Position numbers and translations under genes: made by a program
Assembly: GCA_964035545.1 (NCBI GenBank)
Contig: OZ037768.1
Location: forward strand, 6,129,241 to 6,193,240
Length of the DNA: 64,000 nucleotides
Reading direction: 5' to 3'
DNA from: Bugula neritina
Taxonomy: Eukaryota; Bryozoa; Gymnolaemata; Cheilostomatida; Bugulidae
Notes under the pieces: generated by a model
The model's input: only the letters and a program-made list of their open reading frames with translations
What the model was told of the DNA's origin: nothing
The model's database searches: none
Part shown: positions 22,720 through 34,987 of the stretch, piece by piece
Position numbering within the stretch: position 1 is the first letter of the stretch
Layout: every line of letters begins with the position of its first letter

Positions 22720-25700
22720 ATGGATGGAGATTGTGAATCGAGGTAAGCTGTTACTGTTTGCGTTATTACTTATATGTTATAGATATAGTAGTATATATGC
22801 ATAAAAAATTTTATGAAGTGTATGTTATGCATACTAATACTCATAACTTGCCTTTCATGTTTTTTTTACTAAAAATGTAGCTATTAGTAAATCAAAATAG
22901 GTAGCTATAAATTGGTAATATCAAGGTCGCAGATATTATTGGTTATTAAATTTGTCATCATAATGTGTTGTTTGTTTGTTTAAAGTATGAATGCTATGTA
23001 ATATAAAGTTATAAATATTAACATGTGTATACCTTTTGTAAACTATCATGCAATGCATTAATCCAATCATCTAAGACTGATGTATATTAACGCCTGCTAA
23101 AATTGGAGTAGCTCTTATAATGCACTTGTCTGATTAAGTTGTATGCAATATAATATTCTATGTAAAATGAAGATCAAAAACTGTGCTGCTGATTTATAAA
23201 TTAATTAAATTCTGCTGACCAGTTTAGTATAAGTTTTATATACCGCAGTAGTGAAAATGCTCATGGTCCTTTCTTTTCAATCTGGTCGTTGAAGTATTAA
23301 GTCAGCTATGTACTTGATATTTGGTAATGCACCTGATATTTTCTGCAATTTTCTTACCGTGCAGGTCTTTGGTTGAGATAATAGCCACCGGTGATGGGCA
23401 GGAGTGTTTGATTGACGTGAATGGAAGAGTGAACATCACTAGTAATGTTAATGTAACTCGGTGTGTTACTTACACAGTCATCAATCAAAGCAGCGAGTCC
23501 ATTCGATTTGTTTCCTACAGACATGGGTACAGACAGAACCAAGTTACTGTTGCAATATACGACCAGCACAATGTTAAAAATGGCAGAACATGTGAATTGG
23601 TTCCTTCAGGTATAGTTTGATATAAGCTAGAAAACTTAACTTTCCCAGTTGTTTTTGCTGAATTAGAAAACTGTCAACAACATTTGTCATGTGTAAAACT
23701 AACAGCAAAACAAAAGAAATCAATTTTGGTAACAATCTTGTAATGACAGAAAGCCTGGCTAAAGCTTTTAAAACAGCGGGAGATAAAAAAAATGTTGCAA
23801 ATGTGTAATATGCTGCATCACAAACACAAATGTGTTTTTATATGCAATATTGTGTGTGAAAATATATGACCTCAGCAAGCTCAGTAAAACTTAGCATTGT
23901 GTGTGATGTATTTTGATTGACTTCCAACCACCAGATACCTGTTGGGTGAAAATCAATCTCACCGGAAAAGAACTATGCGGAATAAATATACGAATAAGGT
24001 TCACACTGGCTACTTGCGATGAGCAACATTTTGATATTACAAGAGAAATCAACCTTGATTGTATTGTTGACGATGGAAGAAAGCGTTACCTGTTTTCTCA
24101 GCTGGCTCCCAACAACACCCCTGGTGCTGACGACGACGATGACGATGAAAATTTTGATGATCTACATTTGATAGAGTTTCCTGGATACCAGTAAGTATTA
24201 TCCTGCTACTATTGGGGCATTCTCACAAAAGCAATTTACCATTATAGGTTTGTCAATTAGGCAGCTCAAGTTTTTTATTAATATGGTAAAGGATTACAAG
24301 TGTCTATTATTTAAAGCAAGTTCACTTTGTCTTCTTTTGTCAGGCCTAATAAATGGGAGATTTTTTACCTCTTGATAAACATGGGAGACTTTGCCTCCGA
24401 ATTTTAATTTTTTTATTTAAAAAATAACTTTAAACTACCAGTAGCATTACCGTGTGTCGTAGTTAAGGAAGTAACTCTTTGGTTGTAGACTGTGAGTTAA
24501 TGAATATGACAAAACTTCAGCCATAATTCATAGTTACTTGAGGGTTTTCTACTATTTAAGAGCTGATCTTATCTTTATGCAAGAATGTCTTTCTGCTGCT
24601 GTTTTGAAACCATAAAATATTCCTGATTCCTGTTGTAATTTGAGTGAATGAAGAAGGAATGTATGATGTCATTTCCTGGTGGAGTCAAAATTTTCGCAAC
24701 CATCCTACTCAGCTTCCCAATATCGTAGAGTTTTATAAATTTAATATGATAATACTTCTCAATTAAACTTGAAAACGAAAACGAAATCACCCATTACTTC
24801 TATGCAGCTACTTGGGTTTCAGCAAGCTAACAATACATAAAGTGTAAAGACACTAAGGAGACATGGTTATTCTTACTCTTACATTTTAATTCAACAGCCC
24901 TGCTTATTTTCTTAGGGGCAGGTCTGAATCTGAAGGTGGATTAGAGCGAACTTTGTGGCTTGCTGAGTATCCTATTCCTGATTACGTCATGCAGATGATG
25001 ACTCACTTTATCGTCACCGGGGCTGTCAATATAGACTTTGTGCAGTAAGTCTGGCAAGATAGGTCTTGAAAACCCATGAAGTGATTAAACATGTGTAACA
25101 TCTTTTGTTTTGGAGTTTTTGCTTCTTAGGTTTGGCTAAAAGAGTGTTCCAACAATTGGGATTTGCATTGAAAGTTATTTAAATAAATTGGTTGTCAACA
25201 ATTATATAAAGAAACAAACTTCCTGTAAACTTAAATTAGTCAGCAAAAGATCAGCAAACTTAGAGCAAGACATTTACTTATTGTTTTATTTTACAGAGAC
25301 ACTCTGAACATTCGATATTTGAGCTACGATAACTATGACGAGTATTTCAATAGCATGTTATACTTAGAAGAAATTCAACTACAAAGAGATGTAAGGCATT
25401 ATACCATTCGGAATGGAACACTTTTCAAAGATCGTAATCCAGACAAAGAGGGCAACACTCGATTTAGAGCCGAGGTTAGTTTTAGGGCCGAGGTTAGTTC
25501 GCAATTCAAACTTTAAGCAGCATTAATTACTTATTCACATGTCCGCAGTAGTATAAAGATCCCTTAGCTACACTCTAAACATAATGTTGGAGTTGTGTGC
25601 TCAAGTATATTGATTTTATTCTTCATTTTGTTAATCCAAGTCTTCAATTGCTTCTACATGAGCTCAAATAGTTAGCAAAAGCTACCGCAGTTAGTAAGTT

Positions 25701-28700
25701 TGGCAAGTATAGCTTTTGCTATGGTTTTTGTTGCTCCTATAACTTTCAGACAGCATTTATAAGGTGTTTATTGGATTTTAGGTTATTTGTTTGCCATGGG
25801 TAGTTATTATTATAAATGTTATTTGTAACAAATGCTGTACTTGTATTGCAAGTTGCTAAATATTTATTTAAAATTATTTAATTGGCTGAAAGTTTCCCAA
25901 CTAAATTTACTGGTTGCAATATTACATGTCCGTTGTTTAAGGAGATCTAAAACCCTATAATGCAGATCATAATATGGTCTATGTATTTGTAGTAAATTTT
26001 GTTGTGAATAGTTATTTGGTATATTACCAAACAAAACTGTTTGTGACTTAGAATTTGTTTTGTAAATACCAATAAAATTTTGATACTATAATAATTGTAA
26101 TATTAATATTTGTTAATTTGAATTTAAAACAGTTTTGAGTTTTAATTAGTCATTTGCTTCCAGTTTTAAATTTTTATTATACTTTTTATCAAGATTAGTA
26201 AAATAAGAATTGAAAACAAGAGTTTCAAGAGGAAGCATTGGCCATTGTACCCTTTCAATTTGACTTTGCTGGTGTGTTCGCTTGTGTTTGTGAGAGACAG
26301 TAGATTGATAGCATTGGTGATAATATTTATATAAATACTTCATTCTTTATGGGTTAGCATAGATGTTTCTTGGAATTTTGAAGGAAACTTAATGTGTTCT
26401 TTTGCTTGGCAGCATGTATTGGCTGTGTTTAAAATCTGTTTATTTCAACAATTTTAAATGTGAAAAACATACAATTTTTCGCGTGTCCCCAGTTTATGGC
26501 CGTTTTTCAGTTTTTTCAGTCATTATCATTTTTAGAAAAATGATTTAAATGCATGCATACACACTTTTAGTAAATATCCAGTAAATATTGTGTATAGCCT
26601 TGCGTGTTGCATAAGATGAAGGCAGTTCAGTGGTAAATAAAGCATGCTGTTGTTTAGATACCAGGGCTGGCTGAAAAGAGACCTTCTGTGTTACGTGGAG
26701 ACAGGTTGCATGTCACGCCACTCCCTCCAGACGAGTTCAAATATGAAGGATTGGTGAATGATACGTCACAGAGTAATGCATACCTTGTGTTTGACCCAAG
26801 GTAGTCTGCATAAAATTAGTACTCCTATGTCAAATATAATTTTATTTTTAATTATATTTTATGGTTTGTTCTCGGTTCTACAATCTATTTTTACTGCATG
26901 AACTTAGAGAATTGTACTTCTTGTCTTGAGTGATTTAAGTTAGCCACAAAACTTATGTGTGTGTGTCTGTACACATGTTAATTATCAACAATATTTTTCT
27001 ATTCTAACCTAATATTTGGATGACTGGAAAGGAAATGATTGTTTTAATTAAGGTTTGAAGTAGATGTTGGAGATGTGTTTAATAAAGTGTTTAGAATAGA
27101 GTTCACAATTCAGCGCCTGTCACTCCGTCTAATGCACAGAGCTGTAGAGATCATGAAAGCTGACCAACAGTATGAAGACATCCTGTTTCCCCAGTCTTTC
27201 AATATAAGACCAATGAAACCATTAAACAGCTTTATTTTGGAGTGAGTATGATTGATATGTTTATATTTATTCTACTCCTTTCAGTCATTAGTAAATGAAA
27301 GGTCTAATCATTGATCTAATGCAGGGCACTGGATTAGGGCACTGTGTTACATCATTATAATATATATTACAGTTGTTTTGAGAAATCTATAGAGCGGAAT
27401 AGTGAGCAAGTGACCGCTGTCCGACACATTGTAGCAGGCTCTTCAAGGCCAGCTCCTTACATCATCTATGGCCCTCCTGGCACTGGAAAAACATTCACAC
27501 TGGTAGAAGCTATCAAACAGGTAGGTGCCATGTTGATGGTTTCTCCCAGAAGCAGCCATATTTAAAATTATCCGAGCTAATATGTGTTAAGTCTTGTAGA
27601 ATATAATCTTCTGTAATATTGACAATTGAAGCAGTGATTAAAATATACCACCACCTTTCTATTAGTCCTATTGTCTGTTTTTCTAATTTATTTATTTTTT
27701 TGTGCAAAACAAACACTTCCTTTACAGCAACCCAAATGTTCTATTTCACATCATGATGTTATTGTATGTTACAATTTTTTCAACAAAATGTTGGCTTTGA
27801 CTCTTACCAATATATTAACATACTTCATTTTTAAACCTTAAAGTTGATTATTTTATGTTAAATGATTCTTAGGTGTGTAAAGTTTATCCCAAGTCAAAAA
27901 TCTTAGTCTGTGCTCCTCAAAATGATGCGGCTGACATCATTGCGGAGCGTCTGCTAGACCACGTGTCTGAGAAGTCTATACTCAGATTCAATGCTGCTTC
28001 ACGAAATGCCCAGAGTATGAGTGAAGAGGTAACAAAGCAGGAGTTAGAATTGTCTTTTATATCTGATGCTCTCACAAATTGTATTTATTATAAATTTATG
28101 CATTAAGTTATATTATTTTCTAATGTTGAAATATTGCAGTATAATTAGTTTATTAAATAACAGCATTTTGTGCAACACCTCGAGGTTGGATAAATATAAA
28201 CAAACTACTTTTTGACATCATTTGCATTATGCCATTATACTAATTTAACAAGTGGGTAGAAAGTTTTGTTACTTTAGTTGTTTTTTTAATGGTTTGTAAT
28301 AATAATTGGTTTCAGTTCGGTCAAAACAAGACCTGTCCAATATATTATTTTTCGTAATAATGTCAATGTTTTTTTTGCTTATTGGAAGTTATTAAAAAGT
28401 AGGAAAATTCATTTAGTTCTTGCTTAAGTCTGCTGGGAATTTCTAATTGTTTCAAGCAAAGGCTTTTCAGACTATGAAGCCCACCATTACAAAGTGATAA
28501 GTTATTTTATGTAAGTAACTTCAACAATTGAACTCTGTGTTTGGATTTCTTTTCATAGATACTGAGGATTTCTAACTACAACCAAGTGTTGAACAGAGTT
28601 GTATTTTCACCTAAAAGTGAAATTGCAAAAAAGCAAATAGTGGTTTCTACTCTCACCAATAGTGGAAGGTTGGTTTAATTTTGCTTAGTCTAACTAAATG

Positions 28701-31700
28701 TAAGGTTACTCTGGAAGATGGTAATTTCCGTCTCTAATAAACTGTATATGTTTGATTACTAACTCAGGGAACAGCCGTGGTATAGGGGCTAGTGGTATAG
28801 GGGCTAGAGCGTTGGCTTAGTAAACACAGTAAAGGCCATTGGCGATTTTAGGAAGGGCAGTCAGTTGTAATTACTCCTTCGCCACAATAGTAAAAACTTT
28901 TTTAGCCCTTTTCATGAGAGTTTCTCACAGAGATGGTGACTATAAACTCAAGCGGATCAGTAACTTACACAGCACGATAACACTTTTATGAGATTTTGTA
29001 TATATATATACATATATCTAATATTATTTAGAAATGGCCCATTTTCACTAAAACTGTTAGCTAATGGCTTAGAATTTGGCATTTGTTGCTGTTATTTCAA
29101 GTTACATTTCGTAAGTCAATCTTGTGGTAAATGTACATCTCAAGTTACATATTAAATTACCAGTGATGGTGTAATGGGAGATCTTACAGTTTTGCTTCAG
29201 GACTCATCTTGTAAATCATTGTTGATGGTTTCAGTTATCAAATAATATCACTCACTCAGCTGTAATGCACAATAAAAATGTTGCTGTAGCTTTAGAATAC
29301 ATTATGTTTAAAGGATCACTGTAGGATTTATAGGCTATTTTACAGTGAACTGGGTCTTTTAAAAAAATCTTTTAAAGTTGTCTTTTCATGACTGGGCATT
29401 TAAAGCCATTTATCATTAGATATCTAGCATTTTACTAAATTTCATGAACCATTCAAAAGCTTTACCAATAATATTATAATAATGTTTATTATTTCTAACA
29501 AATCCTCTGTATTTTACTTAGCTGTCCATGTTAGTGTGTGTTGGATAAGTTTAGTTTTTCAAAGTTTTTAATATTTTTTGTGCTACAGTTTGCTAGTATA
29601 TTATTTGGTTTCATTTTTCACAGACTTGTGTCAGCAGAGTTGAATGACCATTTCACTCATCTGTTTATTGATGAAGCTGGGTTTGCCACTGAACCTGAGA
29701 CTGTTATACCCCTTGCGTTGTTATCACCCAAACTGAAAATGGGAGGTCAGCTGGTGTTAGCCGGGGATCCAAAGCAGCTGGGTCCAATACTTCGCTCAGC
29801 TCTTGCTACCCTCCATGGCTTTGGTAATTTTATGTCATAGGCTACTAGGTTTTTATGCCAATTGCTTGGATATGAAGAAATGGTTGTGTTTTATTTCATA
29901 ATATATTTTATCTATAAATCTTTATAGACGTTAGTTTGTTGGAGCGACTAATGGAGGCGCCAAATGGCTTATATTCAAGGGACCAAGATGGTTCCTACAA
30001 CAACAAATTCGTGACCAAATTGCTCAAGAATTTTAGATCTCATCCTGAAATACTGGAAGTTCCGAACCAGTTGTTCTACGAGTTTGAGTTGCAGCCGTGT
30101 GCCGACAAAAGGGAAAGGGAGAAGTTGTGTGGCTGGCAGGTAATTCTATGCTCTCTCCCCCTCTCTCTCCCCCCCTCTCTCTCCCCCCCCTCTCTCTCTT
30201 TCTTCCCCCCTCTCTCTCCCCCTCTCTCTCTTTCTTCCCCCCCTCTCTCAGATAGTGCTATCTATCTAATTGTGCATAGTCTCTAACATCTAACTGAAAG
30301 CTATGCTTTTTGTTGCATAAGTTTTTAGTTCAATGATCATGTATTTAATCAATATACTTGCAATTGACTTGCTTCTGAGTTTTAATTTTATATCATTTGA
30401 TTTTAAAAAGTATTTTAATTACTAACCCAAATAAAAATTGTTTGGAATTTACCTCTATTGATTTATAATTGGCTGCATACATATATGAAGCGTATCGATT
30501 TCTTCAAGCAATTTCAGTTTCAAGTATTTGTGTGGACTAAAGAAGCAATGGAAATATTGATTTTTTATCATGTTTCTTTACATGTATAACATGTTTCTAT
30601 TTTGAACCTCTACGTTTTTAATTCTGCTTGATTTCATGGTGTTTTGCAGTCTATTTTGCGCATTCAAATTGGAAACCTTGATTTGTAGTTCGTGTTTCAT
30701 TTTCTTCAACAAAATCTGAAAATTAAATGAGTAAAACTTATCTTGCAGTAACTAATAAATGATATGTGAGTTTTATTAGTTTATTCTAATTTGTATTCAG
30801 GGCCTTCCGGAGTTCTCCATGTACAGATGGAAGTTTGAAAGCATTGGCTTTCCCTTAGTATTTCGTCAAGTGACCGGCCGGGAGGAGCAAGACAGGAGTA
30901 GTCCCTCCTGGTTTAACAGACATGAAGTCCTTGTAGTTGCTGAATATGTTGAAAACCTTCTCTACGGTTCACCTCGTGTTGATCCTCTAGATATTGGTAT
31001 TATCTCCCCTTATATACAACAGGTGCGATTTATCTTCATGTGTATGACATCGTTGGCTTGCATAATTATTTACAACAAATATTGTTTGTTCCATCAGAAT
31101 AGCAAGTATAACTTCTTATACACAAGGCACTGAATGCAAACAAAAGTTGATTGATATTTTTTAATTTAAACAAATATTCTGCATTCAGTTTTGTAACTAA
31201 ATTACTAACAATGTAATTTCATGTTTCTCTTGTGGTTTAAAGAATTGATTGCCTGATAGTTTCTGCAGATAGAACTATTTAATCTTATCTCCCTCTCTTT
31301 TTACCACTAATGATGCGTTTCAAGTGCCTTCATTTCAAAATAGTCTAAGATGTATGTGACTTTTAACCAAAGGAATATAAATAGATGTAAAATATTTGCT
31401 GCCCAAGTTTTGTAAGAGTTCCATTCTGTTATATACTAATTATATTCAGGTGAAAAAGATACGACAAGCTCTCAATATAATAGGAAATGATCCAAGGTCG
31501 TCTAGCATCAATGGAGACATTCGAGATATTAAAGTCGGTTCAGTTGAGAAGTTCCAGGGAGATGAAAAGGAAGTGATTATCATCAGCACGGTTAGAAGTC
31601 AAACCGATAAGCTAAATATCGACGAGAAGTTTAACCTTGGATTTGTTAAAAACCCAAAAGTAAGGAATACATGCTGGATGACTTATTATTTCTATCTGTT

Positions 31701-33369
31701 TTGGCAAAGCTATAGGGGAGCAGTACGTAGACATCATGTTTGTTTTTGTTGCATTTAGTCTAAAGTGCATTGAGTTGAAAAGGCCCTATAATACAATGGC
31801 ACTGCTGTTTGTCGAGGCACACAAGCTATATTTGGTTAACAGTAATTTGTATTAACCAGAAATATAGGTTTTCCTAATATATGTTGTAATGTATTCTTTC
31901 AAAACAAAGTTTTTTTTTATCTGATCAATTTGAAACCAATTAAATTTTTCTCAGCCATTGTAAATATGTCAACCTAAGTAACATCTTTGGTTTAACTTCC
32001 ACAGCTATGTGGCCGGGACCATGCTCAAGTGACTGGTGTAACATTAATAACAGATAATAGGCTAGCAAGTTAACTTATTATTTAACCCAGAACAGACCCA
32101 TTATCTTTCATCGACAAATTGAAACTCTTAATATAAAAAATGCTGAAATATTTTCAACGTTGCATATTGTCAGGCTTTTCACGCATTTCTGTATTATTTT
32201 AAAAAAATTGCCGCACAATGCTGGACATTTGCTAAACATCATATCTGCAGTTTATGAAGCTGTAGTTACTATAAATAGTCTAAGGAATATACTAACTACT
32301 AAGTTGCGTTTTTTCTACAGCGATTCAATGTGGCTATGACAAGAGCTAAGTCCCTGCTCGTTCTCATTGGAAATCCCTTTGTCCTTTGTACAGATGAGAA
32401 GTGGAGAAGGTATGGAGACTCCAGTGCTAATTGTCTTATTAGCATCTAGACATCTAGTATAACATTGATGTAGCTAGTACTGATATAACTCTTTCAGAAT
32501 GATATAACTCTTTCATAATGTTTCAGAATGATAGCTCATATAGTGCAGGGAGGCGGATACTTGGGTGAGGAACTGAGTGAAGAGTTGCTGCGTATTGAGC
32601 CAAACGAGGAACCAGCAAGAAGAAGGCAGGCTAGAGTCAGCAATCAGCAGTTCATGGGTAGGTTGCATGAATAGACTACCACTAGTTGGTAATACTAGTA
32701 CTTGTTTAGTGATATTCTGCTGCTTAATAAGAGAATTATTAATAAACCACCTTAGCTAGGAAGCTGTTTGTAATAAATAAAGCCATAAATAATTAATTTG
32801 TTTATAAATGTTATTGTTTGGTCAGTTACACTCACTGTTGAGTGTTGGGTACCATTAGTATTGCCGAATTCGAGATTTACAATCACATAAGATACATAGT
32901 TTTCACAGCTAGTTTTTCTAACACCTAATAACTGTAAGGTTTTACATGTATTTGGTAAACTAAAGCTTACCACTAATTGTTGATTAATATTTTACTCTAG
33001 TTTCATAATTGCACTCTGAATTAAAAAAATTACATCAACAAAAAATGTTTTTTCTACCAATTTTTACAATATTGAAAAATTTTTTTTGCTCATTTTAAAA
33101 AAAAAATAGATCAACTTTAATTGAAATGATTCAGTATCCTCCTACTTTGGAGATATTATGATCTGAATTATATGTATTTTAACTATTTATTTAAATATGT
33201 TGTTATGTAATGTCACAAGATGCCCATGTCACGTAGAATATCCTGCTCAATGTAAACTGGAAGGTAGAGAATGCATTGTGGTTTTTGTATTGTAGTTGAG
33301 AGGGAGAGGCGTGGGAGAAGTGATTATTTATTACATCATGATGACCAGTGGGAACACAGAGATGTTTAA
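22720..33369 (+). CDS. MOV10-like RNA helicase, copy C (complete)
   Basis: Complete MOV10-family RNA helicase. Exons: 22720-22742 (MDGDCES), 23365-23609, 23935-24190, 24916-25044, 25297-25474, 26658-26800, 27053-27241, 27373-27520, 27873-28028, 28559-28668, 29624-29823, 29928-30139, 30801-31022, 31450-31659, 32321-32409, 32527-32657, 33296-33369 (TAA). They sum to 2715 nt, 904 aa. Domains: beta-rich N-terminus (to about 190) with an acidic D-run before [24 protein letters not shown] (about 230-245); Walker A GPPGTGKT (421-428); DEAG (542-545); GDPKQLGP (about 573-580); [16 protein letters not shown] (about 813-817). Exon sizes match copy B at nine positions. The start follows from the TATA box and phase fit. 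Exon 25297-25474 has a second in-frame donor 18 nt downstream. Motifs are intact; by analogy, Argonaute-linked RNA silencing or retroelement control. Confidence 0.94.
25466..25494 (+). repeat. tandem duplicated splice donor in copy C
   Basis: AGAGCCGAG|GTTAGT is followed 18 nt later by AGGGCCGAG|GTTAGT, giving two identical donors (after 25474 and after 25492). The distal one would add six in-frame residues, VSFRAE. The copy B exon has the shorter length (178 nt), so the proximal donor is taken as ancestral. Confidence 0.8.
28770..28946 (+). mobile_element. tRNA-derived SINE (copy 2 of 4)
   Basis: The A-box region GGTATAGGGGCTAGAGCG is present with a tandem duplication of its first half. The B box is deleted. 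Next come AAAGGCCATTGGCGATTTTA, the CAGTTGTAATTACTCCTTCGCC core, and a 3' segment with GAGTTTCTCACAGAGATGG shared with the copies at 37841 and 41434. It lies in an intron of copy C. Confidence 0.75.
30150..30251. repeat. CT/C-rich microsatellite
   Basis: CTCTCTCCCCCC repeats directly after the donor at 30139 of copy C. The polypyrimidine run extends an artefactual Ser-Leu-Pro ORF past the exon. Confidence 0.9.
32481..32518 (+). repeat. 19-bp tandem duplication beside the acceptor of a copy C exon
   Basis: TGATATAACTCTTTCAGAA is repeated with one change (CATAA) just before the used acceptor at 32525-32526. The first unit carries a decoy AG (32496-32497) that would lead to an immediate in-frame TAA if used. 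Confidence 0.75.
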
Positions 33370-34987
33370 GCTTCAAATCAAAAAGTACTGAGCTGAAAAT
33401 CAAACAATTTGTGCCGGAATATTGTTAGTTTTTCATAAATTTTATTTTGCAATTAACCACATTAGCAATGACTTGACTAAATACCCTGAGGAAAAAGTAT
33501 TGGCATAATACATTCTGCCATTTGGGTTTTAGCCATAGTAATACACATGAACACCAAGCAATATGAAATTGGTGACATTTTGGTAGATTTACATATTATT
33601 TAAACTTGCTTTTGTTTAAAAGTTCTAGCTTTAAAAATTAGTAAAATTTTTATTAAGGTGAATCCTACTACCTTGGAGTATGAATCAAAGATTTGTTTGT
33701 AGCTAATTCATAAATTTCAACTGTGAGCTTCTATTCATCTAGTAATTTTACTGATGGTGGTTTCATCATTTTCAGTAATTGATATACAATCATAACATTT
33801 TAATTCTGTCCAGAATAATGTTATTTATTTATTATAAGATCTCAACAGATCGTAATGTTCTATAGAAAAGTGGTTTATTTTTTATTGAAATTTTTACAAT
33901 TATTTCAAGTTCGTTTGGCGTCCTATCACAATAAAAAGTTACTTTTTATGTTTTGACTAGAAGGGTAATTTATTAACAGTTGTTGACCATTGGCTATCCT
34001 ATGTTGTTTAGAGAACTCTATTGGTATACGCTTTGTATAGTATTAGATGTTACATATTCTAGCATAATAAATGATCCTAGATACAAATTATCGATGCTTT
34101 TAGTTTTACATAAACTTAATAAAAAATGTGACTAAGAATATTAACTCAGCTTTATGGAACTGTTGAGGTCCCTCAGTCACCAGACTGCACTATAGAAATT
34201 ACTTGAAATATAAGAGACTAACTTTCAAGACAAATGACTAGCCTTCAGTGAATTTTTTTTATAAAAAATCACATTAACTAAATTTACTAATGTGTTTAGT
34301 ATATTTAACACAACTAATCAGTTAAAAATTATTTTGAAAGTTCAGAATTCATAATAAAAATGTTGCATACCACGAGGCTTGGTATTAACGTCTGCATGCA
34401 GAAAATTCTTGTGCTTATATAATGTTTGAGTAGGAGCATTTTCTCTCCCCCCCCCCCCCAAAAAAAAACTTCGGGTATCTTTATTCAGCAGAGTTAAAAG
34501 GCTGTGAATTTTGATATTTCCCATAAATGCCGGAATAGCCTAGCCATAGGTTATTATTCTTGCAGTGCAGGTGCAACTCTAAGAAATGAAGATATAGTGA
34601 ACAAAAGATATTACTATCAATACATACAAATTTATTAACCTATGAATAAGCTACCTGGTCAATGCAGTAAAAAGTGGTCACTCATTCGCACTCAACACTG
34701 TATGACAAACGTGCAAATTTAATTACAATAATAATCCTACAATATCAAATGAACAATTAGAAATAAATAATTCTCGGATCATTGGAATGGCTAATGAAAA
34801 ATATAGCGTCATACATGATGTCATACATGATGTCATACATGATGTCATACATATACAAATGTACAACTCTGGACGGAAGCAATAAATTTTTCTGTAGGCT
34901 GTTTGCTTCCCGGAGGCTAGCAAATGTATAAAATACTCGAAAACTCTCAACCTTTTCTACGGACTACAACACAAAGTGCATACAGAT
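33370..34987. other. convergent spacer between copy C and the coiled-coil gene
   Basis: AT-rich and non-coding; the 3' flanks of both genes. It includes several AATAAA-like words, a C13-A9 homopolymer junction at about 34447-34469, a 12-bp repeat (GTCATACATGAT, about 3.7 units, 34808-34852), and TTTATT at 34631-34636, an AATAAA for the minus-strand gene. Confidence 0.65.
34808..34852. repeat. 12-bp tandem repeat GTCATACATGAT x3.7
   Basis: Near-perfect tandem units in the 3' flank of the coiled-coil gene, about 140 nt beyond its stop codon. Confidence 0.9.

Noticed and set aside
30140-30286. Ser/Leu/Pro-rich extension of the helicase exon
   Set aside because: Read-through into a CT microsatellite after the conserved donor at 30139.
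7433-33369. MOV10L1 (piRNA helicase) as the identity of the copies
   Set aside because: Motifs are mixed, but LVEAIKQ after Walker A, the PSVLRGD segment and the DYL...EW-type C-terminus fit MOV10 better. Only a tree would settle it.
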